A DNA stretch of 64,000 nucleotides, from contig NZ_FOVD01000008.1 in NCBI RefSeq assembly GCF_900115055.1, forward strand, positions 62,001 through 126,000. The letters are read 5' to 3'. This document shows, one piece after another, positions 17,824-26,701 of this stretch. The notes beneath the pieces are model-generated. The model searched no databases. It saw only the letters and a program-made list of their open reading frames with translations, and was not told the origin of the DNA. Every line of letters starts with the position of its first letter. Position 1 is the stretch's first letter. The translations under genes were made by a program, and so were the position numbers. This DNA comes from Chryseobacterium oleae (lineage in GTDB: Bacteria > Bacteroidota > Bacteroidia > Flavobacteriales > Weeksellaceae).

Positions 17824-19089
17824 ATGGAAAAGAAAACAACAGATAAAAAGAAAAAGCAGGGAAAATCCCTCACGAAAAAAATTACAGGATGGCTCCATCT
17901 CTGGCTGGGACTGGTTTCTGGGATTATTGTCCTGGTAGTAACCCTTTCAGGAACGATGTTCGTCTTTTGTGATGAAATCATTGATCTATGCGGAGGAAGC
18001 GCCAAATATGTACAGGCTCAGGCCAATACAAAAAAAATGTCACCGGAAGAACTGCTGGCGAAATTTCATCAGCAGGTTCCGGACAGAAAAGCATTTTATT
18101 TTGATACCTATAAAGAGGCGGACAGAACGTTCAGGGTAGCCTCGGCTACGAAACCACCCAAAGATAAAAATGTTCCCAAAGCAGGAAAACCAAAAGGTCG
18201 CGGACCAAGAGGGGTATTTGCCTATCATTATCTTGATCCTTACACCGGGAAAATTACAGGCTCTACGAAGAGCTATGAATTTTTCTATATCGTGGCGCAT
18301 ATCCATGCTCAGCTTCTGGCCGGAAAATTCGGGAAAACGGTAGTCGGAGTGGCTTCCATTATATTTTTTGTTCAACTGATTGGCGGACTTATTCTCTGGT
18401 GGCCGAAAAAGTGGAACAAGACAACCAGAACAGCAGCCTTTAAAATAAAATCAGGAACCAAATGGCGCAGGAAAAACTATGATTTTCATAATGTGTTCGG
18501 ATTCTATTCATTGTTACCGGCTGTATTTATTACGATTACAGGATTGATTATGGCCTACAAAATTTTGACAGATCTTACTCAGGAAGCCTTTGGCGGAATC
18601 GCTGATGCTCATGAAATTGCTGAACAATATGAACCTAAGTTTGATCCTGAGAAAAAAACGCTGTCTTACGCAGATTTCGTAGATAAGAATTTCAAAAAAT
18701 TTCCGGAAGCCAGACAGTTCAGAATGAGTATTCCAAGGAATGATTCTGCTACAGTGTACAATGTCGTTACGGCAAAATTTATCGGTTTGAAAAGCCTTGC
18801 CAGCGGTAAAAGCATGGAAGCCAATAAATATACCGGAGAGGAAATCCAGTATCCGAAAGAAGTCATTATGCATGAAGTAATTGAACATATGAACTTTGAT
18901 CTGCATGTAGGATATTGGGGTGGTATGTTTGGGAAGATCTTCACCTTTGTGATCGGAATTATCTGTACAAGCCTTCCGGTGACGGGCTTTCTGATCTGGT
19001 GGGGCAGACGCAAAAAATCACCGAAAAAATCAACAGAAGTTAAAAATATTCATCAACATAGAAAAGAACATCATGAACAGCCGGCTTAA
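17824..19089 (+). CDS. PepSY-associated transmembrane protein (PiuB-like)
   Basis: Inner-membrane protein of the PepSY_TM family, often linked to ferric-siderophore reduction and uptake. The start is placed at ATG 17824 (MEKKTTDKKKKQGK), because an upstream in-frame ATG lies inside the receptor gene. Segments near residues 25-50, 175-195, 225-250 and 370-395 are membrane-spanning. The C-terminus is rich in K and H. About 421 residues. It sits between the receptor and the esterase, and its last 17 bases overlap the esterase gene. Confidence 0.85.
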   Translation: MEKKTTDKKKKQGKSLTKKITGWLHLWLGLVSGIIVLVVTLSGTMFVFCDEIIDLCGGSAKYVQAQANTKKMSPEELLAKFHQQVPDRKAFYFDTYKEADRTFRVASATKPPKDKNVPKAGKPKGRGPRGVFAYHYLDPYTGKITGSTKSYEFFYIVAHIHAQLLAGKFGKTVVGVASIIFFVQLIGGLILWWPKKWNKTTRTAAFKIKSGTKWRRKNYDFHNVFGFYSLLPAVFITITGLIMAYKILTDLTQEAFGGIADAHEIAEQYEPKFDPEKKTLSYADFVDKNFKKFPEARQFRMSIPRNDSATVYNVVTAKFIGLKSLASGKSMEANKYTGEEIQYPKEVIMHEVIEHMNFDLHVGYWGGMFGKIFTFVIGIICTSLPVTGFLIWWGRRKKSPKKSTEVKNIHQHRKEHHEQPA

Positions 19090-20131
19090 ATTTTTATTAT
19101 TGAACCTATTCCTTCTTTGCAGTTTGTCAGCAATGGCGCAGGAAAAAATAAACATCGGGGAAAAACAGGCCATATCCTCAGCGATTCTCAATGAAAAAAG
19201 AGAGATTTGGATCCATCTTCCGAAAACCTATAACGACAGCAGCATCAGCCCTGCAAAATATCCGGTGATCTATCTTCTGGATGGAGAAATCAATTTCGAA
19301 TATTACACAGGAATGAGCGATTTTCTGGCCAGACCGCCTTATGCAGATATGCCGGAATGTATTGTTGTCGGTATCAAAAACACGGAAAGAACCAGAGATC
19401 TTACGCCTACAAAATCACAGAAGAAAAGCCCGGTAAATCCGAATGTCATTCTTTTCGGAGACAGTGGCGAAAGTGAAAATTTTGTCAGATTCATACAGGA
19501 AGAGTTGAAACCTTTCATTAGTAAAAACTACAGGACGCAGGATTATTCCATTCTAGTAGGGCATTCTTTCGGAGGACTTTTTGCCGTGAATGTTCTGCTT
19601 ACCCATCCGGAATATTTCAATGCTTATGTAGCGAATGATCCCAGTTTATGGTGGGACAATAAGGTTTTGATTTCCAAGACAAAAAGCTATCTGGAAAAAA
19701 ACAAAACATTTCCGGCCCACAAATTCCTGTACGTTTCTCAGGCTAACAATGAAGAACAGAACAAAAACTGGAATTCCGAGATGACTCAGGCGATTGAAGA
19801 ATTTAAAGGAATTGTTGAGAAAAACGGCTCATTGAATTATAAACATCATTTCTTTGAAAGTGAAGTCCACGGAACGGTTTCTTATCCTGGAAATTACGAT
19901 GCTTTGAAATTCATCTTTAAAGGTTTCAGAACAGATATTAAAAAACTGTCTAAGAATCCGCAGCTGCTTGAAGAAGAATACAAAAGGTTTTCAGAGAAAG
20001 CAGGATCTAATTTTACTCCTTCCGAGACTTATCTGAATGTCGTTCTTAAATTCATGAAGAGTAATGATTTTAAAGAGTCGGAGGATTATTTTATAAACTT
20101 AAAGAACAGTCTGTATCCTAAGATTAAATAA
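19073..20131 (+). CDS. periplasmic esterase of the Fes/IroE (esterase D) family
   Basis: An alpha/beta hydrolase of 352 residues with a signal peptide (MNSRLKFLLLNLFLLCSLSA, cleaved near AMAQ). The nucleophile elbow is GHSFGG at 163-168 with S165, and a likely catalytic histidine is in SEVHGTVS near 265. PF00756 members with this export signal and gene context (IroE-like) cut ester siderophores. A role in hydrolysing the ferric siderophore brought in by the adjacent receptor is inferred from position. It overlaps the PepSY gene by 17 bases. Confidence 0.8.
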   Translation: MNSRLKFLLLNLFLLCSLSAMAQEKINIGEKQAISSAILNEKREIWIHLPKTYNDSSISPAKYPVIYLLDGEINFEYYTGMSDFLARPPYADMPECIVVGIKNTERTRDLTPTKSQKKSPVNPNVILFGDSGESENFVRFIQEELKPFISKNYRTQDYSILVGHSFGGLFAVNVLLTHPEYFNAYVANDPSLWWDNKVLISKTKSYLEKNKTFPAHKFLYVSQANNEEQNKNWNSEMTQAIEEFKGIVEKNGSLNYKHHFFESEVHGTVSYPGNYDALKFIFKGFRTDIKKLSKNPQLLEEEYKRFSEKAGSNFTPSETYLNVVLKFMKSNDFKESEDYFINLKNSLYPKIK

Positions 20132-20163
20132 TTGATTAATCTTATAAAAACTCATTAAGTTTA

Positions 20164-20199
20164 GGGTAGATTGAGGACGTATTCAATCTGCCCTTTTTT
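20164..20199 (+). terminator. terminator after the siderophore cluster
   Basis: GGGTAGATTGA (20164-20174), an 8-base loop, TCAATCTGCCC (20183-20193) and six T. It has one internal mismatch. Confidence 0.85.
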
Positions 20200-20256
20200 A
20201 TTGGAGATTTAAAAACAATAGGGAAGTTTAAACCTTTTTAAACGGTTTTTTTGATC

Positions 20257-20676
20257 CTAATTAATTTTTGGTTTTACGAATCTAAGACAGACAAAATTGA
20301 ATACTGCAGAAATCACCCAGAAAGGAGAGGCAAAAACGATTGCAAATACAAAGAGGGGAATAATTCCTTTTAATCCCGCAATGATGATTCCGTCCGTGGC
20401 CATGCGGGTAGCTATTGAAGTAAGAATGCAGGCAAGCAGTAAGACTGAAAGACTTAAACCGATAGCAGTACCAGCCAGTTTCCATTTTCCTAAGATTCCG
20501 GGATGGATATGTATTCTGTAAAATACAGCACTGCACATTAAAAAGATCCCTGATGATATAAGAACAGGATAGATCAGAGATAAATCTGCAGCCATGATCA
20601 CTAATGCAAAATTGGCGATCAGTACATTAATGAAAGTACAGAGTATAAAAAGAAAGACATTTTGTTTCATGGGCAT
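20257..20676 (-). CDS. hypothetical four-helix membrane protein
   Basis: 139 residues with four hydrophobic segments (about 6-30, 35-55, 65-90 and 105-130) and a basic C-terminus (RFVKPKIN). No family was recognised. The true start may be the second methionine (MKQNVF, 2 codons in). It is transcribed on the opposite strand to the siderophore cluster and converges with it. Confidence 0.6.
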   Translation of the reverse strand: MPMKQNVFLFILCTFINVLIANFALVIMAADLSLIYPVLISSGIFLMCSAVFYRIHIHPGILGKWKLAGTAIGLSLSVLLLACILTSIATRMATDGIIIAGLKGIIPLFVFAIVFASPFWVISAVFNFVCLRFVKPKIN

Positions 20677-20753
20677 TGGTTAATCAGTGACTTAAAGTAC
20701 AACTATTTTTCAGACTCCATGCTGGAAAACAACTTAGAAATCCATCTATATTG

Positions 20754-20790
20754 AAAGAGCAAACCTGAAGATTCACAGATTTGCTCTTTT
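20754..20790. terminator. hairpin between two minus-strand genes
   Basis: AAAGAGCAAA (20754-20763) pairs with TTTGCTCTTT (20780-20789). The T-run is better on the plus strand, but the element lies just after the stop of the minus-strand lipoprotein gene at 20823, so it may end that transcript. Confidence 0.5.
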
Positions 20791-20822
20791 ATTTCTATAG
20801 AAGAATCAGGCTCAGTTCTTGC

Positions 20823-21830
20823 CTAATGCCTGTTGTCACAGTTGATGGTAAGATCTTTGTGTCCTTTATCTAAAAATGTAATAGAAGGACAACCAAAAGA
20901 TTGGGAAACAAATCCAAATACCACAGGAGGTTTTCCCTTGAAAAGATTGCCGGTCCATTGGAATTTATTGGCTCCGTCTGTGTCTATTCCATTCAGTGGA
21001 GTGAATTCTGCACCATCGCCACCAGTGGTGATCGTTTTTTCAAAGATTTTTTGGTTACGGTTGTTAATCACTGCGAGTTGACGTTCCTGCACGATATCGC
21101 CTTCAAGAAAATCCTGAAGATAATAGGTGAGGTCGTTATCCTTAAATTGAAAAGTATTTCCGTATTTCAATGATGAACCGGAGAAATATTTTTTTGAAAC
21201 CTCTGTGGCTGATTTTTCCCACTGCATAGGTTTGATCTTATTTTGAACAAATGGATCTTTATTTCCGAAATAGGCAATAGCGTTCGAATAACGGTCAAAA
21301 ATATCCATGTCTTTTTGAGTTTCGATCTGGAACCCAATCATATAAGAGCCAGCGTCAACTTCTTCTCCTTCGGGAGCATATGGCGTAAGATAAGCTACCG
21401 CTTTTAACTTGTTGAGAGGAGTTTTTTGCAGTTTATTGAACTCATAATTGAAAAGATACAGAGAATCATTCTCCGTAAGATGCATACCGGTGAGCATTTT
21501 CTTTCTGTACTCAGCATCAAGTTCTACATACTGAAGCTTTTCAAAAGGAATATTTTTCTGATTTTTGATGAAGTCTGAAGGGATCGCATGAGAATCTGTA
21601 TAGATATCTGATACGGAAATAAAAACATCCATCAGCTCATTACGCTGTACAAGAGAGACATTGTAAATATTGAAATGATTATAGTCTATTTCATCGGTTG
21701 TCTTCGTCATTTTTACAGAATCATTGGTGATGCCTGTTGAATTGGATGCCGGTTTACTGACCTCTTTTTTACAACCCATCATAACCAGTTGTAAAAATAA
21801 AAGGACTAAGGCTGTACTGAATTTCATCAT
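20823..21830 (-). CDS. hypothetical lipoprotein
   Basis: About 335 residues. The start is placed at the MMKF methionine (21830), which gives a proper lipoprotein signal with lipobox VMMGC followed by KKE. An upstream ATG would prepend 14 unlikely residues. The mature part starts with a Ser/Thr/Asn-rich linker. It contains motifs of no family I recognise, including a C-terminal cysteine pair in FGCPSITFLDKGHKDLTINCDNRH (listed only for the cysteines, about 23 residues from the end). The next minus-strand gene upstream (21880) encodes another exported protein and is likely in the same transcript. Confidence 0.65.
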   Translation of the reverse strand: MMKFSTALVLLFLQLVMMGCKKEVSKPASNSTGITNDSVKMTKTTDEIDYNHFNIYNVSLVQRNELMDVFISVSDIYTDSHAIPSDFIKNQKNIPFEKLQYVELDAEYRKKMLTGMHLTENDSLYLFNYEFNKLQKTPLNKLKAVAYLTPYAPEGEEVDAGSYMIGFQIETQKDMDIFDRYSNAIAYFGNKDPFVQNKIKPMQWEKSATEVSKKYFSGSSLKYGNTFQFKDNDLTYYLQDFLEGDIVQERQLAVINNRNQKIFEKTITTGGDGAEFTPLNGIDTDGANKFQWTGNLFKGKPPVVFGFVSQSFGCPSITFLDKGHKDLTINCDNRH

Positions 21831-21879
21831 GGGTCTTACCTGAAAAAGTGAATAGTGTTTAGAATGTTGCACGTTTTAA

Positions 21880-22734
21880 TTATTTTATGATATAATAAGG
21901 TTCTGAAAAATATTTACTCGGCTTGATATACGCCGTTTTTCTGTCTGCATCAAAGACCCAGTTGAATCTTCGCAAAAGGTCTGCACCAAAGTAATTAACC
22001 GTTTGTTTTTTCAGATCACCGATAAAAAATCCGGCTGAGACATCTTTTAAAACACTGTTTCCTACTTTTAAGAAAGGAAGTATCCCCTGTTTGGTGATGA
22101 TGCTTTTCCCACTGGAGTTTTTTAAGGTTTTTTCGCCTGTGATCTTCAGTTTTTTATCCAGTTCTTTTTCTGCAGCAAAATCGTTACTGTACAACAATCC
22201 TCCTGAGTATCCGGACTGAAGTACAAAATAAGCTTCCTGCTGTTTGTCACCGTCAATAACGTTGTCAGCTACAATATAAAAACCTTCATGATCATATAGG
22301 GTCACAATAGGTTGATAGTCTTTCACATCAGGTGCTTGATCATAGACAATAAACTGATTGTGGTCGTAATCTATTTTAAATGCTTTTCCTCCAAACAGGA
22401 CGGTTCCGATCTTTCCGTCAGCCTCATGGCCAGCCATTTGATTGTCTGTAAAACGGACGTTATTCAATGTCAGCTTTCCAATTTGTACGGTATTATTTTC
22501 ACTGATTTCATCTTTGTCAAAAACAATATGATCTGCTTTTCGCTGTTTTTCCGGAGAAATTGCGGCGTCTTCCATCGCGATCTGAAACATCAGATCCAGA
22601 GAATCTTTTTTATTGACTAAAGTTTTTACGATGATATTATTATGTTTGGTGAGTCTGAAAGGAATGGTCTGCTGTGCCTGTACACTGAAAAAGACCGTAG
22701 AAAACAGTAAGATAAGACTTGTTTTTTTGAACAT
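21880..22734 (-). CDS. exported protein with a retropepsin-like fold, probably inactive
   Basis: 284 residues with a signal peptide (MFKKTSLILLFSTVFFSVQA). The second half, with GKIGTVLFGGKAFKIDYDHN, FVLQSGYSGG and YFGADLLRRFNWVFDADRKT, follows the layout of Bacteroidota aspartyl-protease-like proteins, where the lobe motif is usually LDTGASG. Here that position reads LQSGYSG, so the catalytic aspartate appears to be glutamine. A binding rather than proteolytic role is likely. It is divergent from a Crp-family regulator at 22811. Confidence 0.55.
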   Translation of the reverse strand: MFKKTSLILLFSTVFFSVQAQQTIPFRLTKHNNIIVKTLVNKKDSLDLMFQIAMEDAAISPEKQRKADHIVFDKDEISENNTVQIGKLTLNNVRFTDNQMAGHEADGKIGTVLFGGKAFKIDYDHNQFIVYDQAPDVKDYQPIVTLYDHEGFYIVADNVIDGDKQQEAYFVLQSGYSGGLLYSNDFAAEKELDKKLKITGEKTLKNSSGKSIITKQGILPFLKVGNSVLKDVSAGFFIGDLKKQTVNYFGADLLRRFNWVFDADRKTAYIKPSKYFSEPYYIIK

Positions 22735-22780
22735 GATGAAGTGATTAGTGGTTAAAATCCGGAATTTTAAAATTACCTAT

Positions 22781-22788
22781 TATCTTTG
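22781..22788 (+). promoter_or_regulatory. -7 box of the Crp-family gene at 22811
   Basis: TATCTTTG matches TANNTTTG and ends 22 bases before the start codon. Confidence 0.5.
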
Positions 22789-22810
22789 GAACAGCAAACA
22801 TTAATGTCAA

Positions 22811-23329
22811 ATGATTCAAAAACTGCTTAATGGCGGACTGCACTGGGAAAAAAGGGAATTCAAACGGAATGAATTTCTGAAGATCTCAGGGAGTACCGAT
22901 ACCGATATTTATTTTGTGGAAAATGGCAGCGTCCGGATTTTTATAATGGATGAAAATGAAGAAAGGATCATCCGTTTCGGGTATACCGGAAATATTGTTG
23001 TTTCTATGGATTCGTTTCTGTCGGGAAAACCTTCGGACTTTTATATTCAAGCGATCAAAAAAACAACTGTAAAAGTGGCTTCAAAAAAGGATTTCTATGC
23101 ATTTATTCAGTCTAGTGAGGAGCATCTTAAGTTTTGGATCTCAATTTTGGAAGATCTTGTCCTGCAACAGCTCGAAAGGGAAAAAGATCTGTTGACGAAT
23201 TCACCCAAAGAACGCTTTGAAAGAGTCTTAAAAAGAAGCCCGAAACTCTTTCAGGAAGTCCCGAATAAGTATATCGCCAATTACCTCAGAATGTCTCCGG
23301 AAACTTTATCACGGCTTAAAAAATCTTGA
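22811..23329 (+). CDS. Crp/Fnr family transcriptional regulator
   Basis: 172 residues: a cyclic-nucleotide-binding-like domain (about 10-120, with NGSVRIFIMDENEERIIRFG) and a short C-terminal helix-turn-helix (YIANYLRMSPETLSRLKKS). This is the short Bacteroidota type, also represented at 14007. It may control the divergent gene pair at 20823-22734 or the DinB gene that follows 54 bp later; neither is shown by the sequence. Confidence 0.82.
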   Translation: MIQKLLNGGLHWEKREFKRNEFLKISGSTDTDIYFVENGSVRIFIMDENEERIIRFGYTGNIVVSMDSFLSGKPSDFYIQAIKKTTVKVASKKDFYAFIQSSEEHLKFWISILEDLVLQQLEREKDLLTNSPKERFERVLKRSPKLFQEVPNKYIANYLRMSPETLSRLKKS

Positions 23330-23383
23330 GTTCAGTCAAGATTTAAGAGGAAAATGATCCCGAAATTTGCATAAAAATCATCA

Positions 23384-23932
23384 ATGAAAATGTCTACACC
23401 ACAATTGTTGGATGAATTGAAGAGTCTTACTCAGACCCATTTGAAATATGCAGAAAACCTTCTGCAGGAAACGGATGAAAAACTCAATTCCAGAATGTCG
23501 GAGGGCAGCTGGAGCGTTCTGGAATGCCTTGAACATCTCAACCGTTACGGAGATTTCTATATCCCGGAAATCAATCAGAGGATTTCTTCTTCGAAAACGT
23601 CTCCTGCACCTGTTTTTAAACCTGGATTTCTGGGTAATTATTTTGCAAAATCAATGCAGCCTAAAGACAAATTAAACAAAATGAAAACTTTGAAAGGCAT
23701 GGATCCCATCAACAGTCAGCTGGATAAAAGGGTAGTCGAGAAATTTATCAGACAGCAAAGTCAGTTTTTAGATTTGCTGGAAAAAGCAGCAAGTGCCAAT
23801 TTAAATACAATAAAAACCAGCGTCAGCATTTCAAAACTGATCAAAATTAAATTGGGAGATACTTTTCGTTTTGTGATTTATCATAATCAAAGGCATGTCC
23901 GTCAGGCAGACAGTATTTTGAAGAATTTGTAA
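23384..23932 (+). CDS. DinB family protein
   Basis: A 182-residue helical protein of the DinB/YfiT superfamily. WSVLECLEHLNRYGDFY (about 45-61) carries one metal-site histidine and YHNQRHVRQ (about 166-174) the others, as in metal-dependent DinB_2 members, some of which transfer small thiols. The exact reaction is unknown. Start at 23384 or the second Met (23390). It follows the Crp-type gene closely and is probably co-transcribed. Confidence 0.8.
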   Translation: MKMSTPQLLDELKSLTQTHLKYAENLLQETDEKLNSRMSEGSWSVLECLEHLNRYGDFYIPEINQRISSSKTSPAPVFKPGFLGNYFAKSMQPKDKLNKMKTLKGMDPINSQLDKRVVEKFIRQQSQFLDLLEKAASANLNTIKTSVSISKLIKIKLGDTFRFVIYHNQRHVRQADSILKNL

Positions 23933-24090
23933 TCAATATCAATAGCTATTGTAATACCCTGTTACCGGGTTATCGGTTCAAACGGATAGCGGGTGGGCTA
24001 TACAGGAGGAATCAGGAGAAAGAAAAAATTATTGGAAGTAGAGAAGGCTGTTTTGTTTTGATTTTTGTAAATTTAGGCAAAAATTTACAC

Positions 24091-24696
24091 GTGAAAAAGT
24101 TACTATTTGCACTTTGCATATCAGCTTCGGCTTTAAGTTTTGCTCAGGATTATTCTGTACCGGCTGCAAGTCCGCGTCAGAAGGTAGAGCAGCAGTTTTC
24201 AATGTCTAAGATCAGCATTGACTATGGAAGACCGGGAGTGAAAGGGCGTAAGATCTTCGGAGAACTGGTTCCTTACGGACAGGTTTGGAGAGCTGGCGCG
24301 AACTCATCTACTAAAATCACATTCGGACAGTCTGTGAATTTCGGAGGGAAAATGGTTCCAGCTGGAACGTATGGTCTTTTCATCGTTCCTACAGAAAAAG
24401 AATGGAAAGTAATATTGAATAAAGACTTCCAGCAGTGGGGTGCTTATACCTATGATCCAAAGCAGGATGTTGTAGATGTTATGGTCCCTGTGAATAAACT
24501 GGCAGACAAGCAGGAATGGTTTGAAATTACCCTTAATCCTACAGATGAAAATTCTGGAAACTTAGTGATTAAGTGGGATATGGCTCAGGCTGAGGTGGCT
24601 TTAAAACCGGCAAAACCTGATGCGGTAATCAAAATTTCAGATAAGCTGAAAGAAATCAAAAAAATTGAAGCAGACGCAGCAAAAGCTAAAGGCTAA
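24091..24696 (+). CDS. DUF2911 domain-containing exported protein
   Basis: The start is taken as GTG 24091, because it begins a standard signal peptide (MKKLLFALCISASALSFAQ); an upstream TTG would add a non-signal stretch. About 201 residues. The core SPRQKVEQQFSMSKISIDYGRPGVKGR and RAGANSSTKITF regions are typical of DUF2911, a Bacteroidota family of unknown function. The GNAT gene starts 3 bases after the stop. Confidence 0.82.
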   Translation: MKKLLFALCISASALSFAQDYSVPAASPRQKVEQQFSMSKISIDYGRPGVKGRKIFGELVPYGQVWRAGANSSTKITFGQSVNFGGKMVPAGTYGLFIVPTEKEWKVILNKDFQQWGAYTYDPKQDVVDVMVPVNKLADKQEWFEITLNPTDENSGNLVIKWDMAQAEVALKPAKPDAVIKISDKLKEIKKIEADAAKAKG

Positions 24697-24699
24697 ACA

Positions 24700-25227
24700 A
24701 TGAAATTTTCAATACAACCTGTTTTAGACAGTGAAGAATATCAATTAATCCCCTTACAGCAAGGGGATTTTGAGTCTTTATATGAAGTGGCTTCCGATCC
24801 ACGGGTTTGGGAACAGCATCCCAATAAAAACCGCTATCAGAGAGAAGTTTTTGAAAGCTTTTTTAAAGGAGCTATGGAAAGCGAAGGTGCTTTTAAAATC
24901 ATAGAGAAATCCTCCGGCGATATTCTGGGAAGCACGCGTTTTTATAATTATGACGAAGCTGAAAACCGTATTTTCATCGGCTATACTTTCTACGGAACGA
25001 AATCCTGGGGAAAGGGAATCAATCCTAAAGTGAAAAAAATGATGCTCGATTATATTTTCCAGTTTGTAGATAAAGTATATTTTCACATAGGCAAAGAGAA
25101 TATCCGTTCCCAGACTGCGCTGGAAAGAATTGGCGGGCAGAAGATTGGTGAAGAGGAAGTGGCTTATTTTGCAGAACCTACAAGAACCAATTTCGTGTAT
25201 GAAATAAAAAGAGAAGATCACTCATGA
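24700..25227 (+). CDS. GNAT family N-acetyltransferase
   Basis: 175 residues of the RimJ/RimL-like GNAT group, which acetylates protein N-termini or small amines with acetyl-CoA. The fold is seen from LIPLQQGDFESLYEVASDPRV through GYTFYGTKSWGKGINPKVKKMML (acetyl-CoA loop) to IGKENIRSQTALERIGG near residue 140. It sits in a tight run with DUF2911 (3 bp upstream) and cupin (4-bp overlap) genes. Confidence 0.85.
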   Translation: MKFSIQPVLDSEEYQLIPLQQGDFESLYEVASDPRVWEQHPNKNRYQREVFESFFKGAMESEGAFKIIEKSSGDILGSTRFYNYDEAENRIFIGYTFYGTKSWGKGINPKVKKMMLDYIFQFVDKVYFHIGKENIRSQTALERIGGQKIGEEEVAYFAEPTRTNFVYEIKREDHS

Positions 25228-25589
25228 AAAAATACAAAATCCAGAAATCACCGTTTGTAGTGCCTACCACAGACGGAAAACTAATAGAAGAACATTGGGG
25301 AAACTCCACAGGAAATTCAAATGTGTCCATCGCTCACATGGTGGCACCACCGGATTGGAGTGAGCCGCATCAGACGCCGGAATTTGATGAATTCACCCTG
25401 ATCATTTCCGGAAAGAAGCAGTTTGAAATAGACGGCGAAATCGTAGTCCTGGAAAAAGGGCAGAGCATCCTGATCGAGAAAGGAGCAAGGGTCCGCTACA
25501 GCAACCCGTTTTCAGAACCATGCGATTATATTGCCATCTGTCTTCCTGCGTTTTCTATGGAACTGGTGAATAGGGAAGACGGGGTTTGA
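25224..25589 (+). CDS. cupin domain protein
   Basis: A 121-residue single-domain cupin. The first cupin motif is degenerate (EPHQTPEFDEFTLIISGKKQFEIDG, about 48-72) and the second is near 85-105. Histidines in the first motif could bind a metal. It overlaps the GNAT gene by four bases (ATGA), so the two are translationally coupled. Function unknown. Confidence 0.8.
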   Translation: MKKYKIQKSPFVVPTTDGKLIEEHWGNSTGNSNVSIAHMVAPPDWSEPHQTPEFDEFTLIISGKKQFEIDGEIVVLEKGQSILIEKGARVRYSNPFSEPCDYIAICLPAFSMELVNREDGV

Positions 25590-25630
25590 GTGTTGTAGAG
25601 TTTGAGAATCGGAGGGTTTGAGTGTTTTAG
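25588..25630 (+). repeat. GAG-rich heptad-like tract after the cupin gene
   Basis: Repeats of GAGNGTT/GAGTTTG spaced 6-10 bases apart. The same family recurs at 29150-29207 and, reversed, at 30390-30475. Confidence 0.55.
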
Positions 25631-25703
25631 CGGAAAAAACCTAAAATGTAAAGAAGTCTTTAACTGATTGGCTTACCTGTAGCAGATTTAAGATCAAAAT
25701 ATA

Positions 25704-25784
25704 AATGCTTCGACTTCGCTCAGCATGACAAAGTTAATACTAACTGTATTTTCTCACTGTCATGCTGAGCGAAGTCGAAGCATT
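25704..25784. repeat. perfect 27-bp palindrome, dispersed Bacteroidota-type element
   Basis: Arms at 25704-25730 and 25758-25784 are exact reverse complements, with a core of GACTTCGCTCAGCATGACA, separated by a 27-base loop. It lies between the convergent cupin and hydrolase genes, as does the damaged copy at 4048-4160. T-runs on the plus side suggest it could end transcription from either direction. Confidence 0.85.
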
Positions 25785-25848
25785 TTTTGTTAAACGAGGT
25801 TGAATATTGGCAAACGTTTCCCAATCATCACATCATCGCATCATCCCA

Positions 25849-26592
25849 TCATTTTAAAATCTCTTTCAAAAACATCACCGTATGATTCCAGGCTCTTTTA
25901 GCCATGACTTCATTGTAATCCGGTGACTTCGGATCGGTGAATGTATGCTTGGAATGGGCATATGTGATGATCTGCCAGTCGGCATTTCCTTCATTCATTT
26001 CTTTGATTAAATTATTGTAATCCTCAGGAGTTACGCCTTTATCATCCGCAGGGTTTTCAACTAAAATTTTCGTGGCAATAGGTCCGTTTTTTCGGGCCTG
26101 ATCTTTTCCGATACTTCCATGAATGGATACAACACCCGCCACCGGAAGGCTTCCTCTGGCAGATTCCAGGGCACCTGTTCCACCGAAACAGTAGCCAATC
26201 ACGGCAATTTTATCAGAAATAGCTCCATTTTTTTTCAATTGTTCCAATGCTAAAGAAATACGTTTCTGATAAGCATCATAATTTTGTTTGTAATATCCTG
26301 ACGTTTTACCTGCAGAAGCATTATCTGCCGGGATATTTCCTTCACCGTAAATATCGGCAATGAAAGCAATATACCCTTGTTTTTCAAGTTCGGCAGCAGC
26401 AGTTTTGGCTTCGTCATCAATACCTTTCCACGCGGGAAGGATCAGCACTCCCGGAAGTTTTTTCCCTGCGTTGGAAGTCACCAGGCCATTCAGTTTCTGT
26501 GAACCGTCCTGATAAGAAATGGTTTTAAGTTTCTGGCTGAAAACGGTTCCTGTGCTCATGACACAGGCTGTTAATAGAAGGGTGCGTATCAT
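25849..26592 (-). CDS. exported dienelactone hydrolase family protein
   Basis: 247 residues with a signal peptide (MIRTLLLTACVMSTGTVFSQ). The alpha/beta fold carries GYCFGG (nucleophile cysteine, about 134-139), an acid in PADDKGVTPE and a histidine in YAHSKHTF near 215-222. A cysteine nucleophile is normal for dienelactone hydrolases. The natural substrate is unlikely to be dienelactone in this organism. Single gene. Confidence 0.83.
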   Translation of the reverse strand: MIRTLLLTACVMSTGTVFSQKLKTISYQDGSQKLNGLVTSNAGKKLPGVLILPAWKGIDDEAKTAAAELEKQGYIAFIADIYGEGNIPADNASAGKTSGYYKQNYDAYQKRISLALEQLKKNGAISDKIAVIGYCFGGTGALESARGSLPVAGVVSIHGSIGKDQARKNGPIATKILVENPADDKGVTPEDYNNLIKEMNEGNADWQIITYAHSKHTFTDPKSPDYNEVMAKRAWNHTVMFLKEILK

Positions 26593-26632
26593 ATGGTAAT
26601 ATTTAATGTATACTTTGAATATTCGCGGACAT

Positions 26633-26678
26633 AAAAAATCCTCAACTAAATTACTGAAAATAAATTATGATGAGGATT
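26633..26678 (-). terminator. terminator after the HAD gene (minus strand)
   Basis: On the minus strand AATCCTCA, a 26-base loop, TGAGGATT and a T-run (26632-26638). It lies 24 bases after the stop of the HAD gene. Confidence 0.55.
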
Positions 26679-26701
26679 ATAAATTATAAAGCTGAAGAAG
26701 G

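Noticed and set aside
17253..18005. 250-codon minus-strand frame across the receptor and PepSY genes
   Set aside because: Overlaps two well-supported genes on the other strand and has no recognisable domain.
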